The notes under the pieces were generated by a model. It saw only the letters and a list, made by a program, of their open reading frames with translations, searched no databases and had not been told where the DNA came from. A DNA stretch of 23,885 nt, taken from Chloroflexota bacterium (GTDB taxonomy: Bacteria; Chloroflexota; UBA6077). The translations under genes were made by a program, and so were the position numbers. The stretch is from the NCBI GenBank assembly GCA_021786215.1, contig JAJYNT010000321.1, positions 1 to 23,885 on the forward strand, given 5' to 3'. The stretch's first letter is position 1. Each line of letters begins with the position of its first letter. Below are positions 20,825 to 23,885 of this stretch, one piece after another.

Positions 20825-22591
20825 ATGAACTCCTTGGTTGCACTGGTTCTGGCCCTCGTGGTGGCTTTCATTGGCTACAGGTACTATGCTCGTTACGTCG
20901 ACCGAAACATCATCAAAGCCGACCCCAAGAAGACGACCCCGGCCAAGATGTTTATGGACGGGGTGGATTTCATCCCTGCCGGCAAGAATGTTCTGATCGG
21001 CTATCAGTTCAAGTCCATCGCGGCGACGGGCCCGGTAACGGGTGCTATAATCGCTGCCCAGTGGGGCTGGCTGCCGGCAATCCTCTGGCTCTTCCTCGGT
21101 GTCTTGTTCATTGGCTGGGTACAGGATTACTCCTCGGCCATGCTGGGACTGAGGAAGGAAGGACAAACCTTCACGGCGCTCTCCTACCGGATGATCTCCC
21201 CTCGCGCCCGTTCGATCCTTCTAGCATTCCTATATCTCTATCTGCTGACAATCGCGGGCGCGTTCGGCAACCTGGTGGCTGGAAACCTCACCAACACCAA
21301 GATCCCCTTCGGCATCGTGGGCCTCACGGTGCTGGGTGTGCTTGCCGGTCAGATGATCTACCGGTGGAAGGTGGACATAATGGTGACCACTCTGATCACC
21401 ACTGTCGCCGCGCTCGTGCTGATCTACCTGGGCTCTCTCCCCGCCATCTCCGGGATCTTCGCGGGACTGCCGAACGACCCGAAGGTGCTGGTTCCAGGGA
21501 CCGCGCTAACCGCCAGCAAGCTGTTCTGGGGACTGGCGGCCCTGGTCTTCTGCTACTTCGGCGCGGTGCTGCCCATCTGGAGGTTCGCGCAGCCGATCAA
21601 CTTTGTCTCCTTCTGGATCGTGGCCCTCGCGATGCTGCTAGGCGCGCTCGGGATCGTCGTGGGCCATCCGAATTTCACCGTGCCGCCGGTGGTGACATGG
21701 GACATCGCGGCATCGGGCTCGGGTGCTCTGCAGCCGCTGTGGCCGATGCTGTTCGTCACCATCGCCTGCGGCGCCATCTCGGGCTGGCACAGTCTTGTTT
21801 CCAGCTCCGGCACGGCCAGACAGCTGGAGAATGAGAAAGACGCACTACCCGTGGCCGGGGGATCGATGCTGGCCGAGATGGTGCTTGCGCTAATCGCCCT
21901 CGTGGCCGCGGTGGCTACGTATCCCAGCTTCAAGGCGTACCTGACCGCGTACAGCTCGCCGGCCGGACCGGCAGGTGTCTTCTCCTACGGTATGGCGGTA
22001 CTGATGTCTTACGTAGGGATTCCGCAGGGGGTGGGTGTGGCGTTCGCTGGGGCCGTGTTCGTCATCCTGGCCATCACCGTCATGCAGCTGGTGATTCGCT
22101 TCATGAGGGTGGCCACGGCAGAGCTGGCCGGCGATTCGTTGCCCATCCTGAAGAACTTCCACGTGTCCACCATCATCGCCCTTCTGCTCACCCTCTTTCT
22201 ACTGGCGACGGGCACGTTTGGTTTGCTCTGGCAGCTGTTCGGAGGCAGCAACCAGCTGATGGCCGGCTTGGCGCTGATGCTGGTGACCATCTACCTCATG
22301 AGCGAGGGGAGGCCCTCGGGCTTCGTCTTCTGGCCGATGGTATTCATGCTGGTTACCACCACCGTGGCGCTGTTGGTTACCGCCTACAACCTGCTGTGGG
22401 CGAACGTCCTGATGAAGGTGGCCGAGGGCAAGCCGGTGGACGCGGGTCTTGCGGCGGGCAACATCTTGATGGGGATCATCGCCCTCTTCCTGGTAGTGGC
22501 CGGCTTGATCCTGGCGTACGACGGATGGAAGGCTATGCAGGCCCTGAGGAACAAGCAGACCGGCCAGCAACCATCGACCGCCCAGGCCTAG
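20825..22591 (+). CDS. cstA: carbon starvation protein CstA family transporter
   Basis: CstA-family membrane proteins import pyruvate or small peptides; E. coli CstA and its paralogue BtsT are the reference cases. Seen: 588 residues, the shorter form of the family (E. coli CstA is about 700), with some 15 or more hydrophobic segments. It carries the hallmark NVLIGYQFKSIAATGPVTG (55-73), WVQDYSSAMLGLRKEG, SGWHSLVSSSGTARQ and LWQLFGGSNQLMAGLAL. The ATG at 20825 follows GGAAGGTGAG, and its promoter lies 150 bases upstream. It is followed after 175 bases of repeats by a small conserved-looking gene and an ArsA-like ATPase in the same direction. Pyruvate uptake would suit the nearby dehydrogenase complex, but a terminator and several genes separate them. 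Confidence 0.95.
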   Translation: MNSLVALVLALVVAFIGYRYYARYVDRNIIKADPKKTTPAKMFMDGVDFIPAGKNVLIGYQFKSIAATGPVTGAIIAAQWGWLPAILWLFLGVLFIGWVQDYSSAMLGLRKEGQTFTALSYRMISPRARSILLAFLYLYLLTIAGAFGNLVAGNLTNTKIPFGIVGLTVLGVLAGQMIYRWKVDIMVTTLITTVAALVLIYLGSLPAISGIFAGLPNDPKVLVPGTALTASKLFWGLAALVFCYFGAVLPIWRFAQPINFVSFWIVALAMLLGALGIVVGHPNFTVPPVVTWDIAASGSGALQPLWPMLFVTIACGAISGWHSLVSSSGTARQLENEKDALPVAGGSMLAEMVLALIALVAAVATYPSFKAYLTAYSSPAGPAGVFSYGMAVLMSYVGIPQGVGVAFAGAVFVILAITVMQLVIRFMRVATAELAGDSLPILKNFHVSTIIALLLTLFLLATGTFGLLWQLFGGSNQLMAGLALMLVTIYLMSEGRPSGFVFWPMVFMLVTTTVALLVTAYNLLWANVLMKVAEGKPVDAGLAAGNILMGIIALFLVVAGLILAYDGWKAMQALRNKQTGQQPSTAQA

Positions 22592-22595
22592 TGAA

Positions 22596-22614
22596 AGTGC
22601 TGAGTGCTGAGTCC
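22596..22614. repeat. heptamer tandem repeat after cstA
   Basis: AGTGCTG-AGTGCTG-AGTCC: a 7-base unit repeated, starting five bases after the cstA stop. Related GAGTGCTGAGGACTG-type sequence recurs at 23016-23091 on the other side of the small gene. Confidence 0.55.
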
Positions 22615-22616
22615 TC

Positions 22617-22676
22617 CCTCTCCCCTCGGGAGAGGCACAAACATGCCAGAGGGCATGTTTGCGGGGTGAGGGCTGG
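22617..22676. repeat. intergenic copy of the GGGAGAGG/GGGTGAGGG hairpin repeat
   Basis: CCTCTCCC-ctc-GGGAGAGG (22617-22635), a perfect nested hairpin CAAACATGCC-agag-GGCATGTTTG (22638-22661), then GGGGTGAGGGCTGG. The first and last modules match those of the element inside the E2 gene (14121-14155); the middle hairpin differs and the closing AGCCCTCACCC arm is absent. Confidence 0.7.
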
Positions 22677-22677
22677 A

Positions 22678-22731
22678 GGTGCTGGGTTCTGAGCTCTTAA
22701 GATCCCTTTATAGGGCTCAGAACCCGGCACC
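22678..22731. repeat. long inverted repeat ahead of the small gene
   Basis: Arms of 17 bases, GGTGCTGGGTTCTGAGC (22678-22694) and GCTCAGAACCCGGCACC (22715-22731), pair with a single G-T wobble around a 20-base centre that contains CCCTTTATAGGG. No T-run follows. It lies 35 bases before the small gene's start and may process or attenuate the cstA transcript. Confidence 0.7.
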
Positions 22732-22766
22732 GCGATCCATCGTTCGTCGGAGGGAGGTGAATTCCA

Positions 22767-23015
22767 ATGGGTTTCTTCCAGGGGATCAAGGAGTTTGTGT
22801 ACGGGATGGCGGCCCACGACATGACCCGCTATGCCCTGAAGACACGGGCCAGCATGGAGCACCTGTTCATACTGATCACCATGGGTGACCTGCTGGGCGT
22901 GCCGATCTTGCCGCCCTACTACTCGCTTCGTATTCTCCCCTACGTGGTGCCTCAGGTTGCCACCTGGAAGCGTCGAATGCTGCGCGAGCGAGACATGGCC
23001 GATGCGATTGCATAA
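22767..23015 (+). CDS. small protein between cstA and the ArsA-like ATPase, function unknown
   Basis: I do not recognise a named domain. Seen: 82 residues; an amphipathic start (MGFFQGIKEFVYGMAAHDMTR), a hydrophobic middle (about 31-63: HLFILITMGDLLGVPILPPYY, then LRILPYVVPQ) and a strongly basic, charged end (WKRRMLRERDMAD). It could be a monotopic or hairpin membrane protein with its charged tail in the cytoplasm. The coding call is supported by an excellent ribosome site (GGGAGGTGA, 6 bases before the ATG), gene-like amino-acid composition and position. The order cstA / small gene / ArsA-like ATPase suggests a link between transporter and ATPase, for example as an adaptor. That role is inference. 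Confidence 0.8.
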   Translation: MGFFQGIKEFVYGMAAHDMTRYALKTRASMEHLFILITMGDLLGVPILPPYYSLRILPYVVPQVATWKRRMLRERDMADAIA

Positions 23016-23079
23016 CCAGGACTGAGTGCTGAGGACTGCGGACTCACTCCCCTGTTCGTAGCTCAGTCCTCAGTCCTGG
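23016..23079. repeat. inverted repeat built of GGACTGAG units
   Basis: CCAGGACTGAG (23016-23026) pairs perfectly with CTCAGTCCTGG (23069-23079); copies of GACTGAG/GAGGACT and their complements fill the space between and beyond. It starts directly after the small gene's stop and ends about 20 bases before the ArsA-like start. No T-run, so probably not a terminator. Confidence 0.65.
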
Positions 23080-23100
23080 ATCCTCAGCCCTGAATAGGGG

Positions 23101-23885
23101 GTGACTAAGATTTCACTCGCTGAGATATTCGAGAAATTCCCTGACCGGCGGTACATAATGTACGGTGGCAAGGGAGGGCTGGGGAAGACCACCTTCTCCG
23201 CGGCCACCGCCTATTACCTGGCAAAGAAAGGCTTCAGGACCCTGGTATTCAGCGTCGATCCGCAGGCGAGCCTCTCGGACATATTCAAGCGAGACATTTT
23301 CGGCAAGGGTCCCGTTGAGATCATGCCCAACCTGTACGCACAGGAGATCGATGCGGACCAGCGGATCAAGGCGTACCAGCAGGAGATTCGGCAGAAGATC
23401 CTGGACATGTACGGTCTGGAGCAGGTTCCAGAGGAAATCGAGAACTACATTCAGGCTGCCGCGGCGGAACCGGCGATGGAGGAGAGCGCCATCTTCGACG
23501 CTGTTGTGGACATCGTCGTGCAGCAGGACTATGACTACTACATCTACGACCTGGTGCCACTGGGCCATGCTCTCTACTATCTCTCGATGGCCAGCGTGTA
23601 CGACGCCTGGATAGACAAGATAACCCACCTGAGAGAGGAGATGGCGGAGTATGATAAGGTGGCATCCGTGATGAAGAGAAGCCAGGAGTCCGAGGAGGAT
23701 GCGATCCTCAAAGAGCTGTTGTACATCAAGCAGAGGATCAACAAGTCCAGTGGGATCCTGACCGACAGGGAGAGGACCGGTTTCTTCTTCGTCCTGGTTC
23801 CAGAGGAGATGATCATTCTGGACACCCAGAAGGCGGCAACCCTTTTCGCCAAGTACGAGGTGCCGCTCTCGGGGTACATCGTGAA
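23101..23885 (+). CDS. ArsA-like (GET3/anion-pump ATPase family) P-loop protein, C-terminus missing
   Basis: ArsA/GET3-family ATPases act as dimers on membrane partners; bacterial members include arsenite-pump ATPases and many uncharacterised ones. Seen: 261 residues before the window ends. Deviant Walker A GGKGGLGKTT (22-31); VFSVDPQASLSDIF (49-62), matching the ArsA DPA-type block with its conserved Asp53; EPAMEESAIFDAV (123-135); and DLVPLGHALYYL (150-161), where ArsA has D-x-APTGHTLRLL, so the Thr and Arg are replaced. A charged, probably helical region follows (about 175-220). No Cys is present in the visible part, so the arsenite-binding cysteines of true ArsA are not seen. The start is taken as the GTG at 23101; it abuts its AGGGG ribosome site, so a nearby non-standard start is possible. 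An arsenite role is unlikely; the cstA neighbourhood suggests another partner. Confidence 0.85.
   Translation, partial: MTKISLAEIFEKFPDRRYIMYGGKGGLGKTTFSAATAYYLAKKGFRTLVFSVDPQASLSDIFKRDIFGKGPVEIMPNLYAQEIDADQRIKAYQQEIRQKILDMYGLEQVPEEIENYIQAAAAEPAMEESAIFDAVVDIVVQQDYDYYIYDLVPLGHALYYLSMASVYDAWIDKITHLREEMAEYDKVASVMKRSQESEEDAILKELLYIKQRINKSSGILTDRERTGFFFVLVPEEMIILDTQKAATLFAKYEVPLSGYIV

Noticed and set aside
23101..23885. MinD/ParA or nitrogenase NifH assignment of the last gene
   Set aside because: The P-loop GKGGLGKTT is shared, but the DPQASLSDIF block and the DLVPLGHALYYL region follow the ArsA/GET3 order, and ParA- or NifH-specific blocks are not seen.

Overview
The window (23.9 kb, clearly GC-rich, densely coding) looks like bacterial chromosome, most plausibly from a Chloroflexota member. 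That placement is an inference from three things: the long Ala/Pro/Lys linker after the lipobox of the solute-binding lipoprotein, the mix of families (AOR, UPF0182, LysM-NlpC/P60, CstA), and the dispersed GGGAGAGG/GGGTGAGGG hairpin repeats. No rRNA, tRNA, CRISPR array, insertion sequence or phage gene is visible.

Left third (1-6555, minus strand): one tightly packed operon, read right to left. It encodes a tungsten/molybdenum aldehyde:ferredoxin oxidoreductase (AOR) family enzyme, a MoaD-like ubiquitin-fold protein, a double ABC ATPase, two sugar-type permeases and a lipoprotein binding protein cut by the window edge. The first five genes overlap by 1-8 bases. A near-consensus promoter (TTGACA-17-AATAAT) lies about 300 bases upstream of the AOR start, and its -10 box sits inside a perfect 19-bp inverted repeat, a candidate operator. 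The transcript would carry a leader of nearly 290 bases.

Middle (6947-15156, plus strand): a divergent catabolic cluster. It has a short-chain dehydrogenase resembling acetoin/2,3-butanediol dehydrogenases, a VOC/glyoxalase-fold protein, a LarA-like (nickel-pincer racemase family) protein, a zinc-dependent medium-chain dehydrogenase, a GntR/FadR regulator, and E1 alpha, E1 beta and E2 of a 2-oxoacid/acetoin dehydrogenase complex. It ends at a strong terminator. The larA-like gene has its own promoter with a GntR-like operator over the -10 box, so the GntR protein is probably the local regulator. A reasonable but unproven reading is uptake and oxidation of a sugar, polyol, hydroxyacid or acetoin-type substrate to acetyl-CoA plus an aldehyde, which the divergent AOR could oxidise.

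Right third (15317-23885, plus strand): a C_GCAxxG_C_C-type cysteine protein, a large UPF0182 membrane protein, a LysM x3 + NlpC/P60 cell-wall hydrolase, and an apparent cstA / small protein / ArsA-like ATPase transcription unit, the last gene running off the window. Several hairpin-forming repeats lie between these genes. One repeat of the same family sits in frame inside the interdomain linker of the E2 gene.

The most unusual points are the overlapping AOR-MoaD-ABC transporter operon, the MoaD-like protein whose Gly-Gly is buried 23 residues before its C-terminus, the mobile-type repeat accommodated in E2, and the cstA / small protein / atypical ArsA trio.
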